Of a stretch of DNA of 23,145 nt, positions 8,601 through 16,859 are shown piece after piece. The translations under genes and the position numbers were made by a program. Position 1 is the stretch's first letter; each line of letters starts with the position of its first letter. Origin of the DNA: a virus; the IMG/VR virus record IMGVR_UViG_3300044675_000616, positions 1-23,145 of that record, one strand, 5' to 3'. A model generated the notes under the pieces. The model saw nothing but the letters and a program-made list of their open reading frames with translations, did not search any database and was not told the DNA's origin.

Positions 8601-9687
8601 TGCGTTTTTTAACAATGGAACTTTTAGGGGAAATGTAGTTGCGGGCAATGTGCTATCAGCGACCGCAACATTAGGCACAACTTCAGGCGCAAATTATTGG
8701 TTGCGTGGTTCTGATGGCGCGGCTTATTTTGGTGGAGAAACCACTGTAAGCGGGAAGTTCACAGTCAATGGGTCTTTTGCTCAAGCCGGAATTGGCAATA
8801 TTAGCGCGGCAGTTACAGGTAACGCGGGTGGCGCATCTTTGTACGTTACTAATAGTTCTACAGGTGCTAGTGTTTATAGCAACAACACGGGTTCTGGTAC
8901 AGCCGGAATTTTTTACGGTAACACAACCGGTGCTTTTGGATTGCCTACAGTTTATGCAATCAATACAGGAACGGGGCTTGGTTTGCGTGCAGATTCAGTA
9001 GGCACTGCCGCCCAATTTAGTAGTTCAAGTGGCGGTTATGCAATTATTGCTTCTAGTAGTTTGTCACCTTGCGTATTTTTTCAAGGCGACTTAGGTTTGG
9101 GCTATAGCAACAGCCGAGGTTCTGTTTGGACATTGTTAGCCCCATCAACTACCGTTGCGGCGGCGGCATCCTATTATTTAAACAGCAATGGAACTTGGCA
9201 AACAACTGCATCCATTGTGCCAAGCCTTTCAAGCGATTCAAATTCACTTGGTGGCTTTGTTGCGGCATCATGGGCAAGAATTTTTGTCGGTGATACAGGA
9301 ACTGCAAATGCGGCTGGTTCTGGAATGAATTTTAATTGCACAGTTTCAGGCGTACAGTTTTCAGGTGCATCAAATACATTAACGCTTCAACCAGTATCAG
9401 ATAGAAGATTAAAAGAAAACATACAACCTGAAACACTTGGTCTAAATTTTATTAAGGCTTTAATTCCAGTTACTTACAACATGATTGGACAAACCCGTAA
9501 AGCGCATGGTTTTATACATGACCAAGTACAACCTTTGATTTCTGGCAATAATGATTCATTAAGTATGATTAATCAAGATGGCATGGGCGGCGTTGACTAT
9601 ATGTCATTGATTGCGCCATTGGTTAACTCTATACAAGAACTTTCTGCTCAAGTTGAAGAACTTAAAAAACAGATTCCAAAAATATAA
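5614..9687 (+). CDS. J-like tail tip / host-specificity protein with C-terminal S74 self-cleaving chaperone
   Basis: A 1357-residue protein. An Ala-rich hydrophobic N-terminus (1-40) and the conserved tail-tip core, with SWMTYNAALGQWSVVIN at about 307-323 and EARFPFKENRD, fit lambda J and related hub proteins. After about residue 500 come beta-sandwich-like Thr/Ser/Gly-rich modules, including two tandem 92-residue repeats (7756-8031 and 8032-8307). A fibre-like region with repeated Gly/Ser/Ala stretches follows. The C-terminus is a peptidase S74 chaperone: SDRRLKENI begins at Ser1262, Lys1267 lies five residues later, HGFI follows, and the last about 30 residues form a coiled coil. In this family the chaperone trimerises the fibre and then cleaves itself off before the Asp. 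A ribosome site (AGGGA) precedes the ATG. The protein probably combines tip hub and receptor-binding fibre. Confidence 0.9.
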   Translation: MVATMIAAGASWLAGATGMSIAYATFAVNFALSMVVSRIFADNPETQQDMGVRQQVPPSAVNAIPVVYGAAYMGGTFVDAVLTTDQKTMYYVLAISSISPNGTFTFDTADMYYGDRKITFDGSDLTKVVSLTDEAGNVDTKVSGNLYINLYTSTTGGTITSANGASAPSTVMGGSDISVGQRWTGTRQMNGLGFAIVKLIYNRDADTTQLSPITFKVAHTLNGTGVAKAGDVWYDYMTNAVYGGAVDAAFVNSTSATALNAYGDQNITFTNSSGSPSTQPRYRINGVLDAGQSVLSNVDRIVSACDSWMTYNAALGQWSVVINKAESTAYAFDDDNIIGEIRVSATDITSSINQVEARFPFKENRDQAAFVNIETPSGLLYPNEPVNKYSITYDMVNDSVQANYLANRLLEQAREDLIVGFSTTYYGIQVDAGDVVSVTNSDYGWNAKLFRVMKVNEASLPDGSLGARLEMSEYNAQVYDDQPITQFSPIPNSGLPSVSYFSPLAAPTVTGFATATIPYINVQVLVPTTGRVTFGNLFWTTTATPTAADWKLVTSAASANGQPVQNGAYYTFSNITLNTGTYYFAYNVGNDVTTSILSPISAALVWNPVAASGPFVDISGFTGFSKNAAGTVITPASSVLTAVVQNVTSPTYAWAITGATPTTGSASTITITPSLAASSVTASLTVNGSNLTTPIVRTITMPITLDGSGGTAGLNSATVYLYNKNTTTTPPALFSGTFTYTFTSGVLSGGTLNGWSQTPPAIAAGEFLFLSLATASSTAATDSIPTAEFSTPQVISGTGTNGTNGANTAIVSLFNSNTSAVTPPTSPSGTFTYTFATAVLSGGTLNGWSQSAPTLTTGQYLWQKQATAFSSAATDTITAGEFSGAVVVGGVGTDGSAGNSFRIAYYTQSQSLSAPSVSPNPTTGSTSFPTSVAWAGTITSPTAGQSLWAIDGTYVPTTNQTTWSAPYLTQGFPTTIQSDNYVLNTSGWQIQRNTGDAFFNNGTFRGNVVAGNVLSATATLGTTSGANYWLRGSDGAAYFGGETTVSGKFTVNGSFAQAGIGNISAAVTGNAGGASLYVTNSSTGASVYSNNTGSGTAGIFYGNTTGAFGLPTVYAINTGTGLGLRADSVGTAAQFSSSSGGYAIIASSSLSPCVFFQGDLGLGYSNSRGSVWTLLAPSTTVAAAASYYLNSNGTWQTTASIVPSLSSDSNSLGGFVAASWARIFVGDTGTANAAGSGMNFNCTVSGVQFSGASNTLTLQPVSDRRLKENIQPETLGLNFIKALIPVTYNMIGQTRKAHGFIHDQVQPLISGNNDSLSMINQDGMGGVDYMSLIAPLVNSIQELSAQVEELKKQIPKI
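7756..8307 (+). repeat. Two tandem 92-residue repeats inside the tip protein
   Basis: Units 7756-8031 and 8032-8307 are each exactly 276 bases (92 codons). Shared landmarks are SGTFTYTF, LSGGTLNGWSQ, AATD followed later by EF, and a closing G-T-(N/D)-G stretch. Identity at protein level is high in the core (SGGTLNGWSQ is unchanged) and lower at the edges. Both units look like small beta-sandwich modules of a tail-tip arm. A third unit starts similarly at 8308 (N-S-x) but soon diverges. Confidence 0.85.
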
Positions 9688-9726
9688 ATTTTGCATTAAA
9701 CTAGCGACAATACAAGACACATTCCC

Positions 9727-9740
9727 CCGCGAGTACGCGG
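9727..9740 (+). other. Small hairpin between tip gene and next gene
   Basis: CCGCG (9727-9731) and CGCGG (9736-9740) flank an AGTA loop in the 83-base gap after the tip gene. A short T run (TGTTTTA) follows. It could be a weak terminator or RNA-processing hairpin; the stem is only five pairs. Confidence 0.35.
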
Positions 9741-9770
9741 ATGTTTTACCTATGTATAGGAAACGCTAAA

Positions 9771-10253
9771 ATGGCATTATTTTCTAAAAATGTAATCACG
9801 CAAGTAAGTGGTTTTGATAACCCCTTGATTACTGGTGAACTTGTTTATAACCAACGCACCTATTGGAATCTGCAAATGACATCCGATGGCGTTCCTGTTA
9901 ATTTAACGGGTACAACCATTGTGGCAAGCATTGTTCGCCGTACAGTTTCTAATTTGATTGATACGCGCAATGGTTTATCGTTTGATGTAGCAAACTACAC
10001 GCCGCCCCCCGCTTCTATCAACCTAACGATTAGCAATATAGTCAACGCTAATGGTTCGTTTACCTTAGTGATTGATGATTCTGCTTGGAGTTTAATTACA
10101 AGCGACCCCGAATTGAATATTGATGCGGTTGACCCTGCTTGTTTTACGGGTCGCATCAAAATTAGTTTCCCTGCCAACTCGCCAACGCCCGCCCAAGACA
10201 ACATTATATTTTTAATGTTCTTGGTTCGTTCGGATGGTGTTGTTGTTATCTAA
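9771..10253 (+). CDS. Small fibre-associated protein, possibly adaptor (BppU-N-like fold)
   Basis: A 160-residue protein. I chose ATG 9771 because AGGAAA lies seven bases upstream, whereas the upstream ATG 9741 overlaps a hairpin and has no ribosome site. The visible theme is YNQRTYWNLQMTSDGVPVNL followed by alternating beta strands and a C-terminal strand LMFLVRSDGVVVI. That 'qtyw.l.v..dG.pidltG..i.a.irr' layout resembles the N-terminal beta-sandwich of baseplate upper proteins, which link fibres to the tail tip. Its place immediately before the long fibre gene fits an adaptor role. This is an inference from layout, not a firm family match. Confidence 0.6.
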   Translation: MALFSKNVITQVSGFDNPLITGELVYNQRTYWNLQMTSDGVPVNLTGTTIVASIVRRTVSNLIDTRNGLSFDVANYTPPPASINLTISNIVNANGSFTLVIDDSAWSLITSDPELNIDAVDPACFTGRIKISFPANSPTPAQDNIIFLMFLVRSDGVVVI

Positions 10254-10262
10254 AGGGAAATC

Positions 10263-13200
10263 ATGTCAAACATTAAAGTTACCGTTCAAGACGCAAACAA
10301 TCTTTTGTTGGAAGTTACGCCCGTACCTATTCAGCAAATTGCAATTGACAGGGGCGTAGCGGGTCGCGGCGTTACTGATGTTACTGCGATTGAAATTGAT
10401 AATTCCCTGTACCTTGTTTTTACTTTTAGCGATGGCACTACGGAAACCGTTGGCCCTGTAGGTACGATTCAATACATTGGGCAAGCCCCAATCGTTGTTA
10501 CTGGTTCAACAATCAGTTTAAGCACCGTACCCGTCAACTTAGGCGGCACGGGCGCAACTACCGCAAGCGGTGCGCGTACCAACTTAGGTTTGGGTACTAT
10601 CGCTACGCAAAATGCCAGTAGCGTTGCCATTACTGGTGGCACTATTACAGGAATTACTGACCTTGCCGTTGCTGATGGCGGCACGGGCGCAAGCGATGCG
10701 GCAGGGGCAAGAACAAACCTTAACGCGGCTAACCAAGCAACAACCATTACCGCGGGTACGGGGCTTTCGGGCGGCGGTGATTTATCTGCTAACCGCACAA
10801 TTGACATTGCAAATACAACGGTAACTGCGGGTGCATTTGGTTCTGCATCTAACACCCTTACGGCTACAGTAAATGCACAAGGTCAGTTAACCGCATTGGC
10901 GGCAACCCCGATTGCAATTGCAAATACCCAAGTATCGGGTTTGGGTACGATGTCAACGCAAAATTCCAATGCCGTAACAATTACGGGTGGAAGCATAACA
11001 GGCATTACCGACCTAGCCCTTGCTGATGGCGGTACAGGCGCATCTAACGCCCCTGATGCGCGTTCTAATCTTGGCTTGGGTAGTGCGGCAGTATTGAACG
11101 CGGGCGTTGCTCTAGGCGTTGCTACGCTAGATGCGGGCGGTACTGTACCTTTGTCGCAAATCCCTGCAAGTATTCAGGGCGGCGTAAGTTACCAAGGCGC
11201 ATGGAACGCATCAACCAATACGCCTACGCTTGTATCTAGCGTTGGTAGCAAAGGTTACTATTATGTTGTTTCCGTTGCGGGCAATACAAACCTTAACGGT
11301 GTAACCGATTGGTTGGTAGGCGATTGGGCAATCTACAACGGTACGGCATGGGAAAAGATTGATAACACCGACCAAGTGGCAAGCGTTAACGGCTACACGG
11401 GCGTTGTTGTTTTGTCTAACACCGATGTTGGCGCACCGCCTACAAGCCTAACAATCAGCGCGGGAACGGGTTTAACTGGTGGTGGTAGCCTAGCCGCCAA
11501 CCGCACCCTTTCAATCGCCAATACAACCGTTACCGCCGCCCCTTATGGTACGGCAAGCGCAGTTCCTACGTTTACAGTTAATGGTCAGGGTCAACTAACC
11601 GCCGCTTCTAATGTAACAATTGCCATTGCCAATACGCAAGTATCAGGGCTTGGCACTATGTCAACCCAAAACGCAAATAGCGTTGCCATTACAGGCGGTA
11701 GCATCACGGGCATTACTGATTTGGCTATTGCCGATGGCGGTACGGGTGCAAGTACAGCGGGCGGCGCATTAACAAACCTTGGTGCGATTGGTTCTATTAC
11801 ATCTTCTGATGGTTCTATTGTTGTTGTTCCATCGGGTACATCGGTTGATTTGGCGGTATCTGCGGCATCACCCGCTTCTACTTTGTTAACGCAAGTTCGT
11901 AACACTACGGGCGCGACATTAGCCAAGGGAACGGTTGTTTATATCTCAGGTGCTACGGGTCAGATTTCAACCGTATCAAAAGCGATTGCAACAGGCGATA
12001 CTACATCGGCTCAAACCTTGGGCATGATAACAAGCAACTTAGCAAACAATACAAACGGATATGTAACCGTTTTTGGTTTGCTTACAAACATAGATACATC
12101 GGCATACACCGATGGCGCACAACTTTATTTAAGCGGTACGGTAGCGGGCGCGGTAACGGCTACAAAACCATCTGCGCCTATCCACTTGGTTTACGTTGCC
12201 GTTGTTGAATACGCGCATCCAACGCAAGGTAAGTTGTTGGTTAAGGTACAAAACGGATATGAACTTGATGAAATTCATGATGTATCAATTGTTAGCCCCG
12301 TAACAGGACAAACACTTGTTTACAACTCAAGCACCGATTTATGGGTTAACAATACTGTTTCATTGACTGTGGGTGTTAACGGTACATTGCCTATCGCTAA
12401 TGGTGGTACAGGGCAAACAACGGCTAACGCGGCGTTCAATGCTTTAGCACCAAGCCAAACAGGTAATGCAAGCAAGTATCTGCAAACAGATGGTTCAAAT
12501 GCTACTTGGGATGCAATCAGTTTATCGACTGCTGACATTACAGGTATTTTGCCTGTAGCCAATGGCGGTACTGGACTTAGCACATTGACAGCGGGATACA
12601 TTCCGTTTGGTGCGGGCACGTCTGCATTTAACTCTAGTGCTAATTTGTTTTGGGATTCTGCTAATTTTAGATTAGGAATAGGCACTACAACACCATCTGT
12701 AAAACTTCACGTTTCTGGTGCTTCATCGGGTGCAACACTTGAATTATTAAGGCTTGCAAATACTGGCACAGGTGCAAACACATTATCACAGTTGACGTTT
12801 TATGCGGCTAATACAAACTACGGAAATATTACTAGTGGGTATGGTGCATCTGCCCCGCAAATGGTATTTAACTTACCTAATGCAACAGTTGGAAACTACA
12901 TTTGGCAAAATAATTCTACTGAATCAATGCGGCTTGATACGACCAATAATTTATTGGTTGGCACAACTACAAACACAAACACATCAAAGTTAGTTGTCAA
13001 CGGCACTATCAGTCAAACAGTAGGCGGCACTCAGTATCTAGTTGTTGACCAATCCGATATTGGCACAGGTGCTAATGAAATCCCATTGAATCAGTATCTA
13101 GGCAACCTTGCTTATGAAGACAATACAAACTTGCCATCAGTAGGCGTTGGCTCGGGTACTGCGGCATTGCCGTCTATCTTTGCCGCTACGGATACTAACA

Positions 13201-14423
13201 CAGGCATCTTCTTCCCTGCTGCCGACACTATTGCTTTTACTGATGGTGGTGTGGAGTCTATGCGCATAACTAGCGCAGGTAACGTAGGTATTGGTGCTAC
13301 TGCACCCTCATCAAAATTATATGTTGCTGGTGGAACAAACGACCAATTACTTCGTGTTGGTAATACAAACGCACTTAACAGTCAGTACGTATCAATTTAC
13401 GCTAGTAGCGCTTTATCGTTTTACAATAGCGTAAACACACAAAACACCACGTATGGAAGCCATATTTGGAATTCACAAAATAGTGTTGATACTGTAGAAC
13501 GTATGCGCATTAACAGCGCAGGTAACGTAGGTATTGGTACAAGTTCTCCTGCCAACAAACTTCACGTTGTTGGAACATCGCAATTCAACGTAGGGGCTTA
13601 TGCAACAGGCTACGCACTGACTCTTTCCGCATCTTCTGAAACTTCTCGCACATATCAAATTGGCATGGTCACTGGTGGCAACCTTGCCATTTACGATTCA
13701 AGCGCTTCTGCAACTCGCTTGACCCTCGACTCCTCAGGCAATCTAGGCTTGGGAGTTACTCCGAGTGCTTGGCTTTCTTCTGCTAGGTCAATAGATGTAA
13801 GTGGATATTCCTCATACGCAAACTTTAATAATGCTACTGGGGTAATAAACAATGCTTTTTACAACGCAAGTTCACAATGGATTTATAGGAATACTGCATC
13901 CGCTTCAAATTACTATCAAATATCAGGTTCTCATATTTGGCTAAACGCACCATCAGGCACAGCAGGAAACACTATCTCCTTTACTCAGGCGATGACTTTG
14001 GATGCCACTGGGAATTTGATTGTTGGCCGTACAAGTTCTGGAGCACGACTTGATGTTCAAGGGACAACTTCTGATTCATCTGCAAACGCATTGTTTATTC
14101 GCAATAGTGTCGGTAACGCAATGATGGTCGTTCGTAATGATGGGCGATACGTTTTAGGTAATGGAACTGTAGATAACGTAGTTATTACAAGCGCAGGCGA
14201 ATTGCTTGTCGGTTTTACTTCTGCTACTGGTGTTGCAAAACTTCAAGTGTCTGGTGCGTTAAGAACAACTGGTTTTACTGTTGCAACATTGCCCGCAGGA
14301 ACTGTTGGAATGAGAACTTATGTAACGGATGCACTAGCCCCATCTTTCAGCGCAACAGTTACCGGAGGTGGTGCTGTCACTATCCCTGTTTTTTACAATG
14401 GTACAAACTGGATTGTTGCTTGA
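10263..14423 (+). CDS. Long repetitive tail fibre protein
   Basis: A 1386-residue protein, probably a trimeric fibre. Residues 1-90 look like an attachment region (SNIKVTVQDANNLLLEV). The first half repeats ADGGTGAS-type units. Two 100-residue repeats (10746-11045 and 11454-11753) share AGTGL-x-GGG, ANTTVTA, GQGQLTA-like, VSGLGTMSTQN and GGSITGITDLA. The second half repeats 'MRI-x-SAGNVGIG-x-P-x-KL-x-V-x-G' units about seven times, a pattern common in S74-type fibres. The C-terminus is TLPAGTVGMRTYVTDA followed by a Gly-rich stretch and FYNGTNWIVA, a frequent fibre tip motif. No S74 chaperone is present. The likely role is receptor contact. Codon use shifts between the two halves at about 12.3-12.7 kb. 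A ribosome site (AAAGGGA) lies before the ATG. Confidence 0.88.
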   Translation: MSNIKVTVQDANNLLLEVTPVPIQQIAIDRGVAGRGVTDVTAIEIDNSLYLVFTFSDGTTETVGPVGTIQYIGQAPIVVTGSTISLSTVPVNLGGTGATTASGARTNLGLGTIATQNASSVAITGGTITGITDLAVADGGTGASDAAGARTNLNAANQATTITAGTGLSGGGDLSANRTIDIANTTVTAGAFGSASNTLTATVNAQGQLTALAATPIAIANTQVSGLGTMSTQNSNAVTITGGSITGITDLALADGGTGASNAPDARSNLGLGSAAVLNAGVALGVATLDAGGTVPLSQIPASIQGGVSYQGAWNASTNTPTLVSSVGSKGYYYVVSVAGNTNLNGVTDWLVGDWAIYNGTAWEKIDNTDQVASVNGYTGVVVLSNTDVGAPPTSLTISAGTGLTGGGSLAANRTLSIANTTVTAAPYGTASAVPTFTVNGQGQLTAASNVTIAIANTQVSGLGTMSTQNANSVAITGGSITGITDLAIADGGTGASTAGGALTNLGAIGSITSSDGSIVVVPSGTSVDLAVSAASPASTLLTQVRNTTGATLAKGTVVYISGATGQISTVSKAIATGDTTSAQTLGMITSNLANNTNGYVTVFGLLTNIDTSAYTDGAQLYLSGTVAGAVTATKPSAPIHLVYVAVVEYAHPTQGKLLVKVQNGYELDEIHDVSIVSPVTGQTLVYNSSTDLWVNNTVSLTVGVNGTLPIANGGTGQTTANAAFNALAPSQTGNASKYLQTDGSNATWDAISLSTADITGILPVANGGTGLSTLTAGYIPFGAGTSAFNSSANLFWDSANFRLGIGTTTPSVKLHVSGASSGATLELLRLANTGTGANTLSQLTFYAANTNYGNITSGYGASAPQMVFNLPNATVGNYIWQNNSTESMRLDTTNNLLVGTTTNTNTSKLVVNGTISQTVGGTQYLVVDQSDIGTGANEIPLNQYLGNLAYEDNTNLPSVGVGSGTAALPSIFAATDTNTGIFFPAADTIAFTDGGVESMRITSAGNVGIGATAPSSKLYVAGGTNDQLLRVGNTNALNSQYVSIYASSALSFYNSVNTQNTTYGSHIWNSQNSVDTVERMRINSAGNVGIGTSSPANKLHVVGTSQFNVGAYATGYALTLSASSETSRTYQIGMVTGGNLAIYDSSASATRLTLDSSGNLGLGVTPSAWLSSARSIDVSGYSSYANFNNATGVINNAFYNASSQWIYRNTASASNYYQISGSHIWLNAPSGTAGNTISFTQAMTLDATGNLIVGRTSSGARLDVQGTTSDSSANALFIRNSVGNAMMVVRNDGRYVLGNGTVDNVVITSAGELLVGFTSATGVAKLQVSGALRTTGFTVATLPAGTVGMRTYVTDALAPSFSATVTGGGAVTIPVFYNGTNWIVA
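10746..11753 (+). repeat. Two 100-residue fibre repeats separated by a unique domain
   Basis: Units 10746-11045 and 11454-11753 are each exactly 300 bases. Both begin I-(T/S)-AGTGL and end DGGTGAS. Between them (11046-11453) lies a different domain with SYQGAWNAS and GDWAIYNGTAWEKI. A shortened copy of the second half of the unit lies upstream at about 10585-10695 and contains TGITDLAVADGGTGAS. Confidence 0.85.
13272..13538 (+). repeat. Exact 24-base direct repeat within the fibre gene
   Basis: The 24 bases at 13272-13295 recur identically at 13515-13538 and encode SAGNVGIG in both places. Exactness at DNA level, including third codon positions, points to a recent duplication or recombination rather than only protein constraint. 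Confidence 0.8.
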
Positions 14424-14469
14424 CATGAATTATTTAAAGCACAACTTCAAATAAACGTAAGGAATAATT

Positions 14470-16311
14470 ATGGCAATCCAAACCAATTTCCCCGCAATCA
14501 AACCATCGCTCATGTTGGACTTTGCTAATACAAAGCAATTAGACCCTCGTATCACGTTTACTAGAGCAAGCACTGCTACTTTTTACAATGGCGTGACAAC
14601 TGCTAAAGCAGAAGAAAACTTGTTTTTATACAGCCAAGATTTTACTAATGCCTTTTGGATTAAAACAGTTACTACTGTTGTTGCTAATGCGGCAGTTGCG
14701 CCTGATGGCACTTCTACTGCAACTTCATTTCCCGCTGTTACTTCTGGAACATTAAATGCTGTGGGCAATAATTCAACAGTTGGAACATCTGGTCAGCCTT
14801 TAGTCATTAGTATTTATGCAAAAGCAAATACTGCTAGTTTTTTACAAATTACTCCTGCAACGGCAATTCTTGCTTCTGCTTATGCCAATTTTGATTTAAG
14901 TACAGGTACAGCAGGAAATATTGCGGGTACTGGTTTAACTTCATCTATCACATCTGTTGGAAATAGTTGGTATAGATGTGTAATTACAATTGCTTCTTCT
15001 TCCGGAACTGGTGCAATTGTTTTTTCTTTAATTGATTCAAACACATCTGCTAGACAATCAGCATACACAGGCACAGCAGGAAATAATATTTATATTTGGG
15101 GCGCACAAGCAGAAATACGCAGTGCAGTCTCAGCCTACACAGCAACAACAACGCAAGCCATCACAAACTACATCCCTGCTTTGCAAACAGCGGCTAGTGG
15201 CGTTGCTAGGTTTGATAACAACCCTACTACTGGTGAATCATTGGGATTGTTGATTGAGGAGAGTAGGACTAATCTGTTTACTTACTCAAGTGCTTTTGAT
15301 GATGCAAGTTGGATAAAGACCTCTGTGTCGGTAACAGGAAATACTGTTATTTCACCTGATGGTACATTGACTGGTGATAAACTTATTAGCGATTCAGCAA
15401 GCGGATTTCATAGCATTAGTCAATTACTTGCATCTAAAACTGCATCTACCGCCTACACCTTTTCCTTTTACGCAAAAGCAGGAGAGATTGGTTTTTGCTT
15501 GCCTAACTTATCTTCTGGTTTAACTGGCAGTCAAGTTGCTTGCCTTGTTAATTTATCAACTGGTGCAGTCACGGGGGTTAGTGCTGGATTAACGGCTACA
15601 ACCACTAGCGTTGGAAATGGTTGGTGGCGTATTGTGCTTACGGCTACTGGAGCGGCAAATACCACAGGCTTTGCCTCAACCATTAACACTACTGACGCAT
15701 CTGGAACCAGTTCGCACACAGGCAACGGCTTCTCAGGTATTTACATTTGGGGCGCACAACTAGAAGTAGGTGCATTTGCTACAAGTTACATCCCCACAGT
15801 AGCATCACAAGTCACACGGGCGGCTGATGCGGCATCAATGACGGGAACTAACTTTTCTACTTGGTATAACCAAGCGCAGGGAACTATCTATGCTGAGGGT
15901 GCAACTACTCCTAGCGCACCATCTTACAGTCCAATTTTAGAAGTTAGCAGTTCCAACAACCCCTCAGGTAATAGATATTCGTTTGGTGTGCAATCTTTTT
16001 CTTCTATTCCGCAAGTTAATTTGTATGTATTGCAAAACAACTCAATACAAGTGAATGGAATTACATCTGGCGGTCAAATTATGGCTAACAATATTACCGG
16101 AAAATCTTCATTTGTTTACAGGGTTGATGACTTTGCAATTAGTGGAAATGGTGCAACTGTTGCTACAGACACTTCTGGTTTAATTATTAACGCAAATCAA
16201 TTACAGATTGGTAAAGATGAATCTGGAAGATACTTTAACGGCTTTCTTAAAAAAATTGCGTATTACCCCCTGCGTGTGACCAACGCTCAACTTCAAGCCT
16301 TAACTTCATAA
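14470..16311 (+). CDS. Tail/fibre protein with two carbohydrate-binding-like modules and a LamG-like end
   Basis: A 613-residue protein. The N-terminus (LMLDFANTKQLDPRITFTRA, then STATF) and two related modules follow. Module 1 is at about 50-235, with NLFLYSQDF...W and YIWGAQAEI. Module 2 is at about 268-441, with NLFTYSSAF...W, FYAKAGE and YIWGAQLEVG followed by SYIPT. Similar 'R-x-NLF-x-YS-x-F' modules occur in phage spike and fibre proteins and look like carbohydrate-binding beta-sandwiches. The C-terminal 150 residues (TWYNQAQGTIYAEG ... YYPLRVTNAQLQAL) resemble a concanavalin/LamG-like domain. A glycan-binding fibre or tail decoration is the best guess. A ribosome site (AAGGA) lies seven bases before the ATG. 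Codon use is more AT-rich than in the upstream tail genes. Confidence 0.78.
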   Translation: MAIQTNFPAIKPSLMLDFANTKQLDPRITFTRASTATFYNGVTTAKAEENLFLYSQDFTNAFWIKTVTTVVANAAVAPDGTSTATSFPAVTSGTLNAVGNNSTVGTSGQPLVISIYAKANTASFLQITPATAILASAYANFDLSTGTAGNIAGTGLTSSITSVGNSWYRCVITIASSSGTGAIVFSLIDSNTSARQSAYTGTAGNNIYIWGAQAEIRSAVSAYTATTTQAITNYIPALQTAASGVARFDNNPTTGESLGLLIEESRTNLFTYSSAFDDASWIKTSVSVTGNTVISPDGTLTGDKLISDSASGFHSISQLLASKTASTAYTFSFYAKAGEIGFCLPNLSSGLTGSQVACLVNLSTGAVTGVSAGLTATTTSVGNGWWRIVLTATGAANTTGFASTINTTDASGTSSHTGNGFSGIYIWGAQLEVGAFATSYIPTVASQVTRAADAASMTGTNFSTWYNQAQGTIYAEGATTPSAPSYSPILEVSSSNNPSGNRYSFGVQSFSSIPQVNLYVLQNNSIQVNGITSGGQIMANNITGKSSFVYRVDDFAISGNGATVATDTSGLIINANQLQIGKDESGRYFNGFLKKIAYYPLRVTNAQLQALTS

Positions 16312-16321
16312 AGGAAATATC

Positions 16322-16648
16322 ATGTCAGCAACAACAACTTGGGTTATCGAATGGATGCAATGCGTCCCTACGGATGGCAGTCTTACCGATGTGGTGGTAA
16401 CTGCGGGATGGCGGTGCAATGGCGTACAAGATGAGTACACCGCAACCATCTATTCAACCTGTTCATTCCCTATGCCTGAAGAAGGCCAGTTCACGCCATA
16501 CGCTGATTTGACGCAAGAACAGGTGCTTGGATGGTGCTATGCCAATGGCGTTGACCAAACGGCTACAGAGGCCGCTATTCAACAAAACATTGACAATCAA
16601 ATTAACCCCCCAATCGTGCAACCCCCTTTGCCTTGGGTTACAGCATAA
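16322..16648 (+). CDS. Small conserved tail-region protein
   Basis: A 108-residue protein. The features are WVIEWMQC near the start, GWRCNG, then FTPYADLTQEQVLGWCYANGVDQTATEA, and a Pro-rich end QPPLPW. I recall similar small proteins with a helical 'LTEeqVlgWv.a..vdk...E..l' stretch followed by an 'LPW' end next to fibre genes in environmental phages. The molecular function is unknown. A ribosome site (AAGGA) is seven bases before the ATG. It is the last gene before the terminator at 16663-16687, so it closes the tail operon. Confidence 0.72.
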   Translation: MSATTTWVIEWMQCVPTDGSLTDVVVTAGWRCNGVQDEYTATIYSTCSFPMPEEGQFTPYADLTQEQVLGWCYANGVDQTATEAAIQQNIDNQINPPIVQPPLPWVTA

Positions 16649-16662
16649 TATTGATGGGTAAA

Positions 16663-16687
16663 CCGCCAACCCTAATGGCGGCTTTTT
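16663..16687 (+). terminator. Rho-independent terminator after the tail module
   Basis: CCGCCA (16663-16668) pairs with TGGCGG (16676-16681) around a seven-base loop, followed by C and five T. It lies 14 bases after the stop of the 108-residue gene and before the lysis cassette. Confidence 0.88.
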
Positions 16688-16700
16688 CTAGGAAACTAAA

Positions 16701-16859
16701 ATGCAAGACATTACATTGACTCTATCTGTTGAAGAAACAAACGCAATTTTGCAAGTGTTAGGCGATTTGCCTACAAAAACGGGCGCATGGAACTTGGTTG
16801 TAAAAATCAAGAAACAAGCCGATGACCAAACGAAAGCACCACCTGATGCCATCCAATGA
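16701..16859 (+). CDS. Small phage protein preceding the lysis genes
   Basis: A 52-residue protein starting MQDITLTLSVEETNAILQVL and containing GDLPTKTGAWNLVVKI. Small proteins of the type 'LtLtveE.naIL.aLg.lP...v..li.KI..Q' occur near the fibre or lysis genes of many environmental phages; their function is unknown. GGAAA lies seven bases before the ATG. The next gene starts inside its 3' end (16822), a 38-base overlap in another frame. Confidence 0.7.
   Translation: MQDITLTLSVEETNAILQVLGDLPTKTGAWNLVVKIKKQADDQTKAPPDAIQ

Noticed and set aside
9741-9770. ATG 9741 as start of the 160-residue gene
   Set aside because: It lies right after a hairpin without a ribosome site. ATG 9771 has AGGAAA at good spacing.
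10469-10855. Long - strand open frame in the fibre gene (and a similar one at 11591-11926)
   Set aside because: Val/Ala/Pro-rich translations are shadows of the GC-rich fibre repeats; both copies appear because the repeats themselves are duplicated.
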